In this document: positions 15,049-23,173 of the stretch, in pieces
How positions within the stretch are numbered: position 1 is the stretch's first letter
How the letters are laid out: each line of letters opens with the position of its first letter
NCBI GenBank assembly: GCA_910575505.1
Contig: CAJTFK010000001.1
Location: 1 to 64,000, forward strand
DNA: 64,000 nt
Origin: Oscillospiraceae bacterium
Lineage (GTDB): Bacteria; Bacillota; Clostridia; Oscillospirales; Oscillospiraceae
Reading direction: 5' to 3'
Translations under genes and position numbers: made by a program
The notes under the pieces: generated by a model
Databases searched by the model: none
The model's input: the letters and a program-made list of their open reading frames with translations, nothing else
What the model was told of the DNA's origin: nothing

Positions 15049-17289
15049 ATGGACATCAAGATTGCCCTGGCGGGCAACCCCAACTGCGGCAAGACCACGC
15101 TGTTCAACGCCCTCACCGGCTCCAGCCAGTACGTGGGCAACTGGCCCGGTGTTACCGTGGAAAAGAAGGAGGGCAGGCTGAAGGGTCATAAGGATGTGGT
15201 CATCCAGGACCTGCCCGGCATCTACTCCCTATCCCCCTATACCTTGGAGGAAGTGGTAGCCCGGAGCTATCTGGTGAACGAGAAGCCGGACGCCATCCTC
15301 AACATCGTGGACGGCACTAACATCGAGCGGAACCTCTACCTTACCACCCAACTGATCGAGCTGGGCCTGCCCGTAGTAGTGGCCGTGAACATGATCGACT
15401 TGGTGCGGAAAAACGGCGACACCATCAAACTCAATAAGCTGGGCGAGGCCCTGGGCTGTGAGGTTGTGGAGATGAGCGCCCTCAAGGGGGAGGGCGGCAT
15501 GGCGGCGGCGGAAAAGGCCGTGGCCTTGGCCCAGAGTAAGCAGACCGGGGAACTGCCCCATGTGTTCACCGGCAGCGTGGAACACGCCCTGGCCCACATC
15601 GAGGAATCCGTCCAGGGCAAGGTGTCGGAGGGCTATCTCCGCTGGTACGCCATCAAGATTTTCGAGCGGGATGAAAAGGTCCTGGAGGAGTTGAACCTCT
15701 CCGCCGACCTGAAAGCCCACCTGGAACAGCACATCGCCGACTGCGAGAAGGAGCTGGACGATGACGCCGAGAGCATCATCACCAACCAGCGGTATGCTTA
15801 CATCAACGGAGTGGTATCCCGCGCGGTGAGGAAGAAAGCCCCCAAGCACAGCCTCTCCGTCTCCGACAAGATCGACCAGATCGTCACCAACCGGATTCTG
15901 GCTCTGCCCATCTTCGCGGCGGTCATGTTCCTGATTTATTCCATCGCCATGGGGACCTCACCGGCGGCGCTGTTTGACGGCTCCGAGGAAGCCTGGGGCA
16001 TCGCCATTGGCACCTGGGGCACCGATTGGGCCAACGACAACCTCTTCGGCGAGATGGTCCCCGGCCTGTTTGACACCATTCTGGGCGCTCTGGGCGTGGC
16101 CGAGGGCGGCTGGCTCTACGGGCTGATTCAGGACGGCATCGTGGCCGGCGTGGGCGCGGTGCTGGGCTTTGTGCCCCAAATGCTGGTGCTGTTCCTGCTG
16201 CTGGCTATCCTGGAGGACGTGGGCTATATGGCCCGCGTGGCTTTCATCATGGACCGCATTTTCCGCCGCTTCGGCCTGTCCGGCAAGAGCTTCATCCCTA
16301 TGCTGGTAGCCACCGGCTGCGGCGTCCCCGGCATCATGGCCTCCCGGACCATCGAACAAGACCGGGACCGGAAGATGACCATCATGACCACCGGCTTCAT
16401 CCCCTGCGGGGCGAAAATGCCCATCATCGGTTTGTTCGCGGGCGCAGTGTTCGGCGGTGCGGCTTGGGTGGCGACCTCCGCGTTCTTTATCGGCATCGCT
16501 GCCGTGGTCATTTCCGGCATCATGCTGAAGAAATTCAAGGCTTTCGCTGGGGAACCCGCCCCCTTCGTCATGGAGCTGCCCGCCTACCACGCCCCCTCTG
16601 CCTCCAACGTCCTCCGGGCCACCTGGGAGCGGGGCTGGTCCTTCATCAAACGGGCGGGAACCATCATCCTGCTCAGCTCCATCGTCCTCTGGTTCCTCCA
16701 GGGCTATGGCTTTGAAAACGGCGTATTCCAGGCCGTGGAGGACAACAACAGCTCCCTTCTGGCCTCCATCGGCAGCGGCGTTGCCATCATCTTCGCACCC
16801 CTGGGTTGGGTGGGCGATATGGCCTGGAAAGCCACCGTGGCCACGGTCACCGGCCTCATTGCCAAGGAGGAAGTGGTCAACACCTTTGGTGTACTCTATC
16901 AGTACGCCGGTGAAGCGGACTTGATGGAGGACGCCAGCGGCATCTACGCCGCCATCGGGGCGGACTTCGGGGCCATGGCAGCCTATTCCTTCATGATCTT
17001 CAATCTGCTGTGCGCCCCCTGCTTCGCCGCCATGGGCGCCATCAAGCGGGAGATGAACAACGCCAAGTGGACCTTGGGCGCCATCGGGTATATGTGCGGC
17101 TTCGCCTATGTGGTGAGCCTGATTGTGTTCCAGCTGGGCGGACTGGTCACCGGAGAAGCGGTATTTGGCCTTGGAACTGTTGTGGCTCTGGTATTGCTGG
17201 CGGGAATCCTCTTTCTGTTGTTCCGCAAAGGTTATCAGGGCGAGGAAAGTACCCGGCGGCTGACCTCTGTGGCCGCTGCTGCAAAGTGA
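15049..17289 (+). CDS. feoB: Ferrous iron transporter FeoB
   Basis: A 746-residue GTP-driven Fe(II) permease. The N-terminal G domain has G1 GNPNCGKT (residues 9-16), G3 DLPG, G4 NMID and G5-like SALKG. After the helical GDI region (to about residue 260) follow the two Gate domains and Nucleoside_recog segments with about eight to ten membrane helices. Conserved Cys in VATGCGVPGIMASRTIE and GFIPCGAKMPI are seen. Length is usual (about 700-770). The second ATG at 15049 is preferred to 15043 because AGGAGA is 9 nt away. A Cys-rich partner gene follows. Confidence 0.95.
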   Translation: MDIKIALAGNPNCGKTTLFNALTGSSQYVGNWPGVTVEKKEGRLKGHKDVVIQDLPGIYSLSPYTLEEVVARSYLVNEKPDAILNIVDGTNIERNLYLTTQLIELGLPVVVAVNMIDLVRKNGDTIKLNKLGEALGCEVVEMSALKGEGGMAAAEKAVALAQSKQTGELPHVFTGSVEHALAHIEESVQGKVSEGYLRWYAIKIFERDEKVLEELNLSADLKAHLEQHIADCEKELDDDAESIITNQRYAYINGVVSRAVRKKAPKHSLSVSDKIDQIVTNRILALPIFAAVMFLIYSIAMGTSPAALFDGSEEAWGIAIGTWGTDWANDNLFGEMVPGLFDTILGALGVAEGGWLYGLIQDGIVAGVGAVLGFVPQMLVLFLLLAILEDVGYMARVAFIMDRIFRRFGLSGKSFIPMLVATGCGVPGIMASRTIEQDRDRKMTIMTTGFIPCGAKMPIIGLFAGAVFGGAAWVATSAFFIGIAAVVISGIMLKKFKAFAGEPAPFVMELPAYHAPSASNVLRATWERGWSFIKRAGTIILLSSIVLWFLQGYGFENGVFQAVEDNNSSLLASIGSGVAIIFAPLGWVGDMAWKATVATVTGLIAKEEVVNTFGVLYQYAGEADLMEDASGIYAAIGADFGAMAAYSFMIFNLLCAPCFAAMGAIKREMNNAKWTLGAIGYMCGFAYVVSLIVFQLGGLVTGEAVFGLGTVVALVLLAGILFLLFRKGYQGEESTRRLTSVAAAAK

Positions 17290-17314
17290 ACTGTCCGGAA
17301 AGGAGCGATTGACC

Positions 17315-17455
17315 ATGCCCGCTGTATTGGGAAACATCATCGTGATTGCTGCTCTGGCTGCTGTTGTGGCGCTGGCCGTCCGGACTTTATGGAAGTCCCG
17401 CAAGTCCGGCGGAGGCTGCAGCGGCGACTGCGGAAACTGTCGGGGCTGTCACTAA
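17315..17455 (+). CDS. FeoB-associated Cys-rich membrane protein
   Basis: A 46-residue protein too short for many gene callers. One N-terminal membrane helix (GNIIVIAALAAVVALAV) is followed by a basic stretch and a Cys cluster, GGGCSGDCGNCRGC. This is the layout of the FeoB-associated Cys-rich membrane protein family, which takes the place of FeoC in many Firmicutes. GGAAAGGAG is upstream of the ATG and the gene follows feoB by 25 bp. The Cys cluster could bind iron or an Fe-S centre at the pore exit; that role is inferred. Confidence 0.88.
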   Translation: MPAVLGNIIVIAALAAVVALAVRTLWKSRKSGGGCSGDCGNCRGCH

Positions 17456-17541
17456 AACATCAAATCTTGTAAGACATGGTGAGGAGGCATGAGCAGCGGA
17501 GACTGCTCGTGCCTCCTCGCCATCAGGGAGGAACGATTCAA

Positions 17542-17907
17542 ATGGCAGAGTTAAGGGAAGCCCAGCTGCGCTATTTGCTGGCAATCTACGAGCTGGGCCG
17601 GATTAAACCAGATGTAGGTACACAGGATATTGCAAAAGCCATGAACTGCTCCAAAGCCTCTGTGACCAAAATGATGGGCATGCTTATGGATATGGACCTG
17701 CTGGTGCGGGAACGATATGGAAAAATCTATTTGACGGATACCGGTTTTTTGCTGGCAAAGGATCTGCTGCGCTGCGTTGAGCTGATCCGAGAACGGATTC
17801 CGGCGATAGGACTTGAGCTTACATCAGAGGAAGCAGAGGAGTATATTCGTATGATGGCGATGAATCTGCCGGAGCATTGCCGGAGGCGGCTGGCCGGCAG
17901 GACGTGA
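17542..17907 (+). CDS. DtxR/MntR-family regulator
   Basis: A 121-residue winged-helix regulator, more diverged than the other two in the window. The N-terminal domain reads REAQLRYLLAIYELGRI, with recognition helix CSKASVTKMMGMLMDMDLLV and wing KIYLTDTG. The dimerisation part retains ELTSEEAEEYIRMMAMNLPEH, but the usual Cys-x2-EH ligand group is not clear, so its metal response may differ. GGGAGGAACGATTCAA before the ATG sets the start; an upstream extension to 17476 is unlikely. It ends the feo gene group, and a decayed methyltransferase gene follows. Confidence 0.78.
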   Translation: MAELREAQLRYLLAIYELGRIKPDVGTQDIAKAMNCSKASVTKMMGMLMDMDLLVRERYGKIYLTDTGFLLAKDLLRCVELIRERIPAIGLELTSEEAEEYIRMMAMNLPEHCRRRLAGRT

Positions 17908-17939
17908 CAGCGGGAAGCTCTGCGATGCAGTCTGTGAGA

Positions 17940-18391
17940 GGATGCGCCCCGGCCTGACCGGGGATATGAATGTGCCGGAGCCGGCCTGCGGCAGCGGGCA
18001 GCGCTCTTTCCGGCTTTGGGATGTCACGGATTTCTCCGAAAATATGATCGCGGAGGCCAGAAAACAGCCCTGCTCCAGCCGTCTGCATTTCTCCGTCCAG
18101 GTTGCCGCAGCCCTGCCCTATGCGCTCAGACAGCTTTGACGCCGTGGTAATCTCCAATACCCTGCACATCATACCCCGCCCGGAGCTGGCGCCGGAGGAG
18201 ATCAGGCGGGTGCCGAAGCCAGGAGGGGCTTTGTATGCTCCAACTTTTGTGCATGGGCGGGACTGCTGACCCCGGCAGGGTTCAAGGTCTATTCCAAATG
18301 GACGGCGGAAGGGTTTGAACGGTTCATCTCAGAGCATAATTTTCAGATCAGACAATCAGCCCCGCTGGGCGGAAGCCCTGCGCCGCTGTGA
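17940..18391 (+). pseudogene. Degraded SAM-dependent methyltransferase
   Basis: Fragments in successive frames match class I methyltransferases: MNVPEPACGSGQRSFRL (SAM-binding glycine motif), WDVTDFSENMIAEARKQP, SSRLHFSVQ, then after a frameshift SFDAVVISNTLHIIPRPEL and EEIRRVPKPGGALYAPTF, then another shift to FKVYSKWTAEGF and an end at the TGA at 18389-18391. No single frame spans it and there is no start region. It is a decayed gene between the regulator and the ZIP gene. Confidence 0.75.
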
Positions 18392-18414
18392 TATTTGGAG
18401 GTGAGTATTCAGAA

Positions 18415-19197
18415 ATGACAAAGAATGTGATCCTTGAACTGCTCCTTCCCTTCCTGGGAACTTCATTGGGAGCGGGATGCGTGTTCTTCTTAAAAAGAGG
18501 AATGAATCTGCTGGTTCAGCGGGCCTTGACCGGCTTTGCGGCAGGTGTCATGGTGGCGGCATCAATCTGGAGTCTGCTGGTTCCCGCCATGGAACAGGCC
18601 GAGGCTCTGGAACAGTGGGCGTTTCTCCCTGCGGTGATCGGCTTTTGGCTGGGCATCCTGTTCCTGCTGGTACTGGACAGGACAATCCCCCACCTGCACC
18701 AGAACAGCGGCCAGCCGGAAGGCCCCCATACCCGGCTGAAGCGGACCACCATGCTGGTGCTGGCCGTCACCCTCCACAACATCCCGGAGGGAATGGCGGT
18801 GGGCGTAGTGCTGGCGGGATGGATAGCGGGAAATAACGGTATTACAGCCGCCGGTACACTGGCCCTGTCCATTGGCATCGCCATTCAGAATTTCCCGGAG
18901 GGCGCCATCATCTCCATGCCCCTCCAGGCGGAGGGTGTGGGAAAAGGACGCGCTTTCCTGTATGGCGTTCTTTCCGGTATCGTGGAGCCATTGGCAGCAA
19001 TCCTGACCATGCTGGCAGCAGGACTGATTTTGCCCGCTCTGCCCTACTTGCTCAGCTTTGCGGCGGGGGCCATGGTCTATGTGGTGGTGGAGGAGCTGAT
19101 CCCGGAAGCGTCTGCCGGGGAACACTCCAATCTGGGGACGCTGTTCTTCGCAGCAGGATTTACCATCATGCTGGCGCTGGATGTAGCGCTGGGATAG
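18415..19197 (+). CDS. ZIP-family metal transporter
   Basis: A 260-residue membrane protein with about eight helices. The two ZIP metal-site motifs are present: HNIPEGMAVG (helix 4) and NFPEGAIIS (helix 5). A short His-containing cytoplasmic loop (HLHQNSGQPEGPHTR) joins helices 3 and 4. It resembles ZupT-like importers of Zn(II), Fe(II) or Mn(II); the substrate is not determined by sequence. GGAGGTGAG precedes the ATG at 18415. It stands at the end of the metal island, with no DtxR-type operator seen directly upstream, so its regulation may differ from feo. Confidence 0.88.
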   Translation: MTKNVILELLLPFLGTSLGAGCVFFLKRGMNLLVQRALTGFAAGVMVAASIWSLLVPAMEQAEALEQWAFLPAVIGFWLGILFLLVLDRTIPHLHQNSGQPEGPHTRLKRTTMLVLAVTLHNIPEGMAVGVVLAGWIAGNNGITAAGTLALSIGIAIQNFPEGAIISMPLQAEGVGKGRAFLYGVLSGIVEPLAAILTMLAAGLILPALPYLLSFAAGAMVYVVVEELIPEASAGEHSNLGTLFFAAGFTIMLALDVALG

Positions 19198-19841
19198 ATA
19201 GAGGGCGTGGATTCAAACTGAGAACGCAGCCAAAAGAAGCGCCGCCAATAAACAGGCAAACCTGTCTCACCGGGCCGGGCCTTATTGTCTCCTGTCCGCC
19301 TGTATCCGGGTTCTGAGCCCCGGCGGGCTAAAGCTGGTCAAGCGGATTACGTATCAGGGGTCTGCCCTCCCTCGCAACCGGGAAACGCTGCCCCGGTGGA
19401 TGCACCGGCAATTCTCCGCAGAAGAATTTCGTTTTCAGGGCTACCCGGTTTATGCTTTGACTGCGGCGCACAGATTGCAGCATCGTACTGCCTTTTTTAT
19501 CCGCCGACGCCCCACACCAAATATCAACAGTGAAATAGAATGTGTAGAGTGTGTTCCAGAAAATTTGATTGGATATATAGACCGACAAGAACGATGGGCT
19601 TTTATCCTCAGCACACATACACAAAAATTTATAGAAGATACAGCGGAATATGAATTGGAATATCTTTCCGTTCCCTCAGTGCAAGAAAAAATATTGCAAT
19701 GCAGTCATTGTAGTCAGTCTGCCCATTAAATTTATTATGGATTGATGATGATTTTTAGACGATGAAAATATTCCATCCGTTTTTGCGAAATTCGCAATAA
19801 TTGATGAAGGCAGGGTCACGCCAAAAACTTTGCAGTTCATC
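19198..19841. other. Intergenic stretch with one unexplained AT-rich frame
   Basis: No recognisable gene. A + strand frame at 19400-19729 (109 codons) is open and its second half is AT-rich and acidic (SEIECVECVPENLIGYIDRQ), unlike its neighbours. It lacks a good ribosome-binding site and matches no family I know. The base composition shifts from GC-rich to AT-rich near 19480, which may mark an old insertion junction. Confidence 0.4.
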
Positions 19842-19870
19842 TTGCTTTATATTTGTTCATGATGTATAAT
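19842..19870 (+). promoter_or_regulatory. Promoter upstream of the glycogen synthase gene
   Basis: TTGCTT at 19842-19847 and a perfect TATAAT at 19865-19870 with 17-bp spacing, followed by a leader of about 165 nt before the glycogen synthase start. Confidence 0.6.
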
Positions 19871-20041
19871 AAAATTGCAGTCCACATTTTTGCTCCTGAC
19901 AGGATTCAAGCCATCGTGCTGCAGTCATTTAAGAAGAAACAGGAGCACGAATTGGGACATCATAAACCGCGACCGGATGTACTCTGAATGGGGCATCAGG
20001 AAATTAGGATTCATGAATTGGGATGTGAGGTGTGGCGCAAA

Positions 20042-21880
20042 ATGGCAAAAACGGCAAAGAAGGAAAACGTAAAAACTGATAAAAGAAGCAAAGCCCTCAA
20101 GGAATTAACCGTTGCGGAATGCGATGTTCAAGATACCGCAAAAGACGGCACGAACCAGGTGACGGAAGAACTCAAGGCAGAACCCTCCAAGGCTGTGGAG
20201 GAACGGATGGATGAGCCGGTCAAACCCGCCAAGGCTGCCCCCCAAAAGAGGTCAACGGCGGCGAAGGAACCGGTGCCCGCGGAGACCCCCGTGGCGGAGG
20301 CCACGGTGCCGGAGCCCGCGGAGGCCCCCATAGCGGAGGCCACGGTGCCGGAGCCCGCGGAGGCCCCCGTAGCGGAGGCCACAGTGCCGGAGCCCGTAGA
20401 GGCATCCGCTCCGGAGCAGGCTGGTGCGTCCCCCAGAAGGAGCGTCGCATTTATCGGTTCGGAATGCTACCCCTTCGTCAAGACCGGCGGCCTGGGCGAC
20501 GTGATGTACGCCCTTCCCAAGGCGCTGGTGAAACAAAACTGCGACGTGAAGGTCATTCTTCCCCGCTATAAGTGCATCCCGTGGGAGTATCAGCAGAAAA
20601 TGATCTACCGGGGCTCTTTTGAGATGGATCTCTGCGCCGACGGCCGGTCTTATTATGTGGGCATCATGGAGTATGTCTGGGACGGCGTAGTGTATGATTT
20701 CATTGACAACGAAGAGTTTTTCAGCTGGGGAAATCCCTATACCAATCTCATCGACGATATCCCCAAATACTGCTACTTCGCAAAGGCGGCTCTTGCGGCA
20801 CTGAACTACATGGATTGGATCCCCAATATCATCCACTGCCACGACTGGCAGGCCGCCCTGATCCCGGTATATCTGAGGACTTTGTTTACTGAGACAAAGC
20901 TGACCTCCGCAAAGACGATCCTGACGATCCACAACCTCCGTTTCCAGGGAATTTACGATATTCCCACAATCCGCTATTGGTCCGGACTGCCGGATTACAT
21001 CTTTAACAAGGACGCTTTGAAAACGGGCTATAACGACGCAAATATGCTCAAAGGCGGATTGGCCTATGCAAATGTCATTACGACAGTAAGCCAGACCTAT
21101 GCGGGTGAAATTCAGAGTGCGTATTACGGAGAGACCTTAGACGCCCACCTGCGGTATCATTCCGGAAAGCTGTGCGGCATTGTAAACGGCATCGACTATG
21201 ATATCTGGAACCCGGATACCGATCCCCTCCTACACGCAAGCTACAGCATGACCAATGTTCTGGAAAAGAAAAAGGAGAACAAGCGGAAGTTGCAGGAGGA
21301 GCTGGGCCTGGTCCAGGACGACGGCAAATTTGTGATCGGACTGATCTCCCGGCTGACGAATCAAAAGGGACTGGATTTGGTCAATGCCATCCTTCCCCAA
21401 GTTGTGGACGAGTATACGCAGGTGGTGGTGCTTGGCAGCGGGGACCAGGTATATGAGGACTCTTTCCGGTATTATGAGAATGCGTACAAGGGACGTGTGT
21501 GCGCAAATATTATGTATGACGAAGCCCGCTCCCATCGGATCTACGCAGGTGCGGACGCCCTGCTGGTCCCGTCTCAATTTGAGCCCTGCGGGCTGACGCA
21601 GCTGATCGCCATGCACTACGGCACCATTCCCATCGTCCGGGAAACCGGCGGCTTGAAGGATACGGTAGAGCCCTATGATATGCGCCTCAACTCCGGAAAT
21701 GGCTTTACCTTCGACCGTTATGACGCCGGTCTGCTTCTGGACGCCATCAACCGGGCGAAAGCGTTCTATTTTGACCAGCGTCAGTATTGGAATGAAATGG
21801 TTTTGCGGGATATGGAAAAGGATCTGTCTTGGGAAAACTCTGCGAAGCAATATAAGGATCTCTATCTAAGTCTGACCTAA
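20042..21880 (+). CDS. glgA: Glycogen synthase (GT5) with a repetitive N-terminal extension
   Basis: A 612-residue ADP-glucose glycogen/starch synthase. The catalytic part starts at about residue 137 (VAFIGSECYPFVKTGGLGDV, KTGGL at 147-151) and shows the second-domain signatures GLISRLTNQKGLD and SQFEPCGLTQLIAMHYG, with the retaining-GT Glu in the latter. It elongates alpha-1,4-glucan. Typical GlgA is about 480 residues; here an extra 135 residues precede it: a Lys-rich start and then Ala/Pro/Glu-rich 13-residue repeats. GAGGTG about 10 nt before the ATG at 20042 is acceptable. No other glycogen gene is adjacent. A perfect 14-bp terminator follows. Confidence 0.9.
   Translation: MAKTAKKENVKTDKRSKALKELTVAECDVQDTAKDGTNQVTEELKAEPSKAVEERMDEPVKPAKAAPQKRSTAAKEPVPAETPVAEATVPEPAEAPIAEATVPEPAEAPVAEATVPEPVEASAPEQAGASPRRSVAFIGSECYPFVKTGGLGDVMYALPKALVKQNCDVKVILPRYKCIPWEYQQKMIYRGSFEMDLCADGRSYYVGIMEYVWDGVVYDFIDNEEFFSWGNPYTNLIDDIPKYCYFAKAALAALNYMDWIPNIIHCHDWQAALIPVYLRTLFTETKLTSAKTILTIHNLRFQGIYDIPTIRYWSGLPDYIFNKDALKTGYNDANMLKGGLAYANVITTVSQTYAGEIQSAYYGETLDAHLRYHSGKLCGIVNGIDYDIWNPDTDPLLHASYSMTNVLEKKKENKRKLQEELGLVQDDGKFVIGLISRLTNQKGLDLVNAILPQVVDEYTQVVVLGSGDQVYEDSFRYYENAYKGRVCANIMYDEARSHRIYAGADALLVPSQFEPCGLTQLIAMHYGTIPIVRETGGLKDTVEPYDMRLNSGNGFTFDRYDAGLLLDAINRAKAFYFDQRQYWNEMVLRDMEKDLSWENSAKQYKDLYLSLT
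20294..20404 (+). repeat. 39-bp tandem repeat inside the glycogen synthase gene
   Basis: Almost three copies of a 39-bp unit (20294-20332, 20333-20371, 20372-20404) encode EATVPEPAEAP-type 13-residue repeats. The first two units differ at two positions only. In-frame slippage could change the number of units without breaking the gene. Confidence 0.85.
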
Positions 21881-21885
21881 TGCAC

Positions 21886-21918
21886 ATGCAGAGGCTTGTC
21901 TCTCACAAGCCTCTGCAT
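21886..21918 (+). terminator. Terminator of the glycogen synthase gene
   Basis: A perfect 14-bp stem (21886-21899 with 21905-21918) around CTCTC, 5 bp after the stop codon. The following T-tract is short (ACTTT). Confidence 0.8.
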
Positions 21919-21933
21919 ACTTTAAGCAGACAA

Positions 21934-21966
21934 AAACGGGTGCTGTCTATAAGACAGCACCCGTTT
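21934..21966 (-). terminator. Terminator of the sugar operon
   Basis: A perfect 15-bp stem (21934-21948 with 21952-21966) with a 3-nt loop. On the minus strand it continues into a T run. It lies 5 bp beyond the stop of the ATPase gene and ends the five-gene sugar operon. Confidence 0.85.
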
Positions 21967-21971
21967 CACCA

Positions 21972-23153
21972 TTAAAATTCCAGATTCCTTCCCTCGCCGT
22001 CAAACAGGTGGCACACGCTGCCGGAGAAGGTGAATCTCACCTCGGCGCCCTGGCCGAAGGTATCCTTGTGGTTGCCCTGGAGGTCCATGGTGGGCACAAT
22101 AATAACCACATCCCGGCCCATGGTGTTGGTGTGCAGGTAGACCTCGCTGCCCATCATCTCGGACACTTCCACCCTGGCGGAAAGTGTGTTCTCCCCCTGG
22201 CTGAGAACAATATGGCTGGGCCGGACGCCCAGCGTGATAGCTTGGGAACCCGCATTTTTGGCGGCCAGATTCTTCTGCTTCTCCGGTGAGAGCTCCACCT
22301 TGATACCGCCGGTGGAAACGATGTACTTCCCGCCGTCTTTTTCCAGTTTGGCGTCGAAGTAGTTCATCTGGGGCGTGCCGATGAAGCCGGCCACGAAGAG
22401 GTTGGCCGGGTGGTCGAAAACCTCCTGAGGCGTGCCGATCTGCTGGATGAAACCGTCCTTCATAATGACAATCCGGTCGCCCAGGGTCATAGCCTCGGTC
22501 TGGTCATGGGTGACGTACATGAAGGTCGTGTTGATCTTCTGCCGCAGCTTGATGATCTCCGCCCGCATCTGGTTGCGGAGCTTGGCGTCCAGGTTGGACA
22601 GAGGTTCGTCCATCAGCAGCACCTTCGGCTCCCGGACGATGGCCCGGCCAATGGCCACCCGCTGGCGCTGGCCGCCGGAGAGAGCCTTGGGCTTGCGGTC
22701 CAGGTACTGGGTGATGTCCAGGGTCTCCGCCGCTTCCTTCACCCGGCGGTCAATCTCGTCCCTGGGCATTTTGCGGAGCTTCAGGGGGAATGCCATGTTT
22801 TCATAAACCGTCATGTGAGGATACAGTGCATAGCTCTGGAAGACCATGGCGATGTCCCGGTTCTTGGGCTCCACGTCGTTGACCAGCTGGCCGTCGATGT
22901 ACAGCTCGCCGCCGGAGATCTCCTCCAGCCCGGCCACCATGCGCAGCGTGGTGGACTTGCCGCAGCCGGAGGGGCCGACCAGAACGATAAATTCTTTGTC
23001 CTTAATGTCCAGGTCGAAGGACTGGACGGCCACAACGCCTTCCGACGTCACCTGGAGGTTGGTTTTCTTTTCCGGCGCACCCTTCTTGGGCTTCTTCTGC
23101 CCGCCGCTGTGAGGATATATTTTGGTGATCCCTTTCAAATTCAAAGTAGCCAT
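21972..23153 (-). CDS. Sugar ABC transporter ATP-binding protein (MsmK/UgpC type)
   Basis: A 393-residue ATPase. The nucleotide-binding domain has Walker [10 protein letters not shown], the signature [14 protein letters not shown] and Walker [19 protein letters not shown]-terminal TOBE/OB domain follows (about residues 260-393), as in MsmK, UgpC and MalK. An unusual Lys-rich insert near residues 20-38 ([18 protein letters not shown]) separates the first strand from the rest. It is the last gene of the operon, 20 bp after the glycosidase, and should energise the two permeases. Related MsmK proteins can serve several sugar transporters. Confidence 0.92.
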   Translation of the reverse strand: MATLNLKGITKIYPHSGGQKKPKKGAPEKKTNLQVTSEGVVAVQSFDLDIKDKEFIVLVGPSGCGKSTTLRMVAGLEEISGGELYIDGQLVNDVEPKNRDIAMVFQSYALYPHMTVYENMAFPLKLRKMPRDEIDRRVKEAAETLDITQYLDRKPKALSGGQRQRVAIGRAIVREPKVLLMDEPLSNLDAKLRNQMRAEIIKLRQKINTTFMYVTHDQTEAMTLGDRIVIMKDGFIQQIGTPQEVFDHPANLFVAGFIGTPQMNYFDAKLEKDGGKYIVSTGGIKVELSPEKQKNLAAKNAGSQAITLGVRPSHIVLSQGENTLSARVEVSEMMGSEVYLHTNTMGRDVVIIVPTMDLQGNHKDTFGQGAEVRFTFSGSVCHLFDGEGRNLEF

Positions 23154-23173
23154 GTCCTAAAGCTCCTCCTTCG

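Noticed and set aside
15958-17403. 481-codon minus strand frame opposite feoB
   Set aside because: His/Gly-rich shadow of a GC-rich gene; feoB has all family motifs on the other strand.
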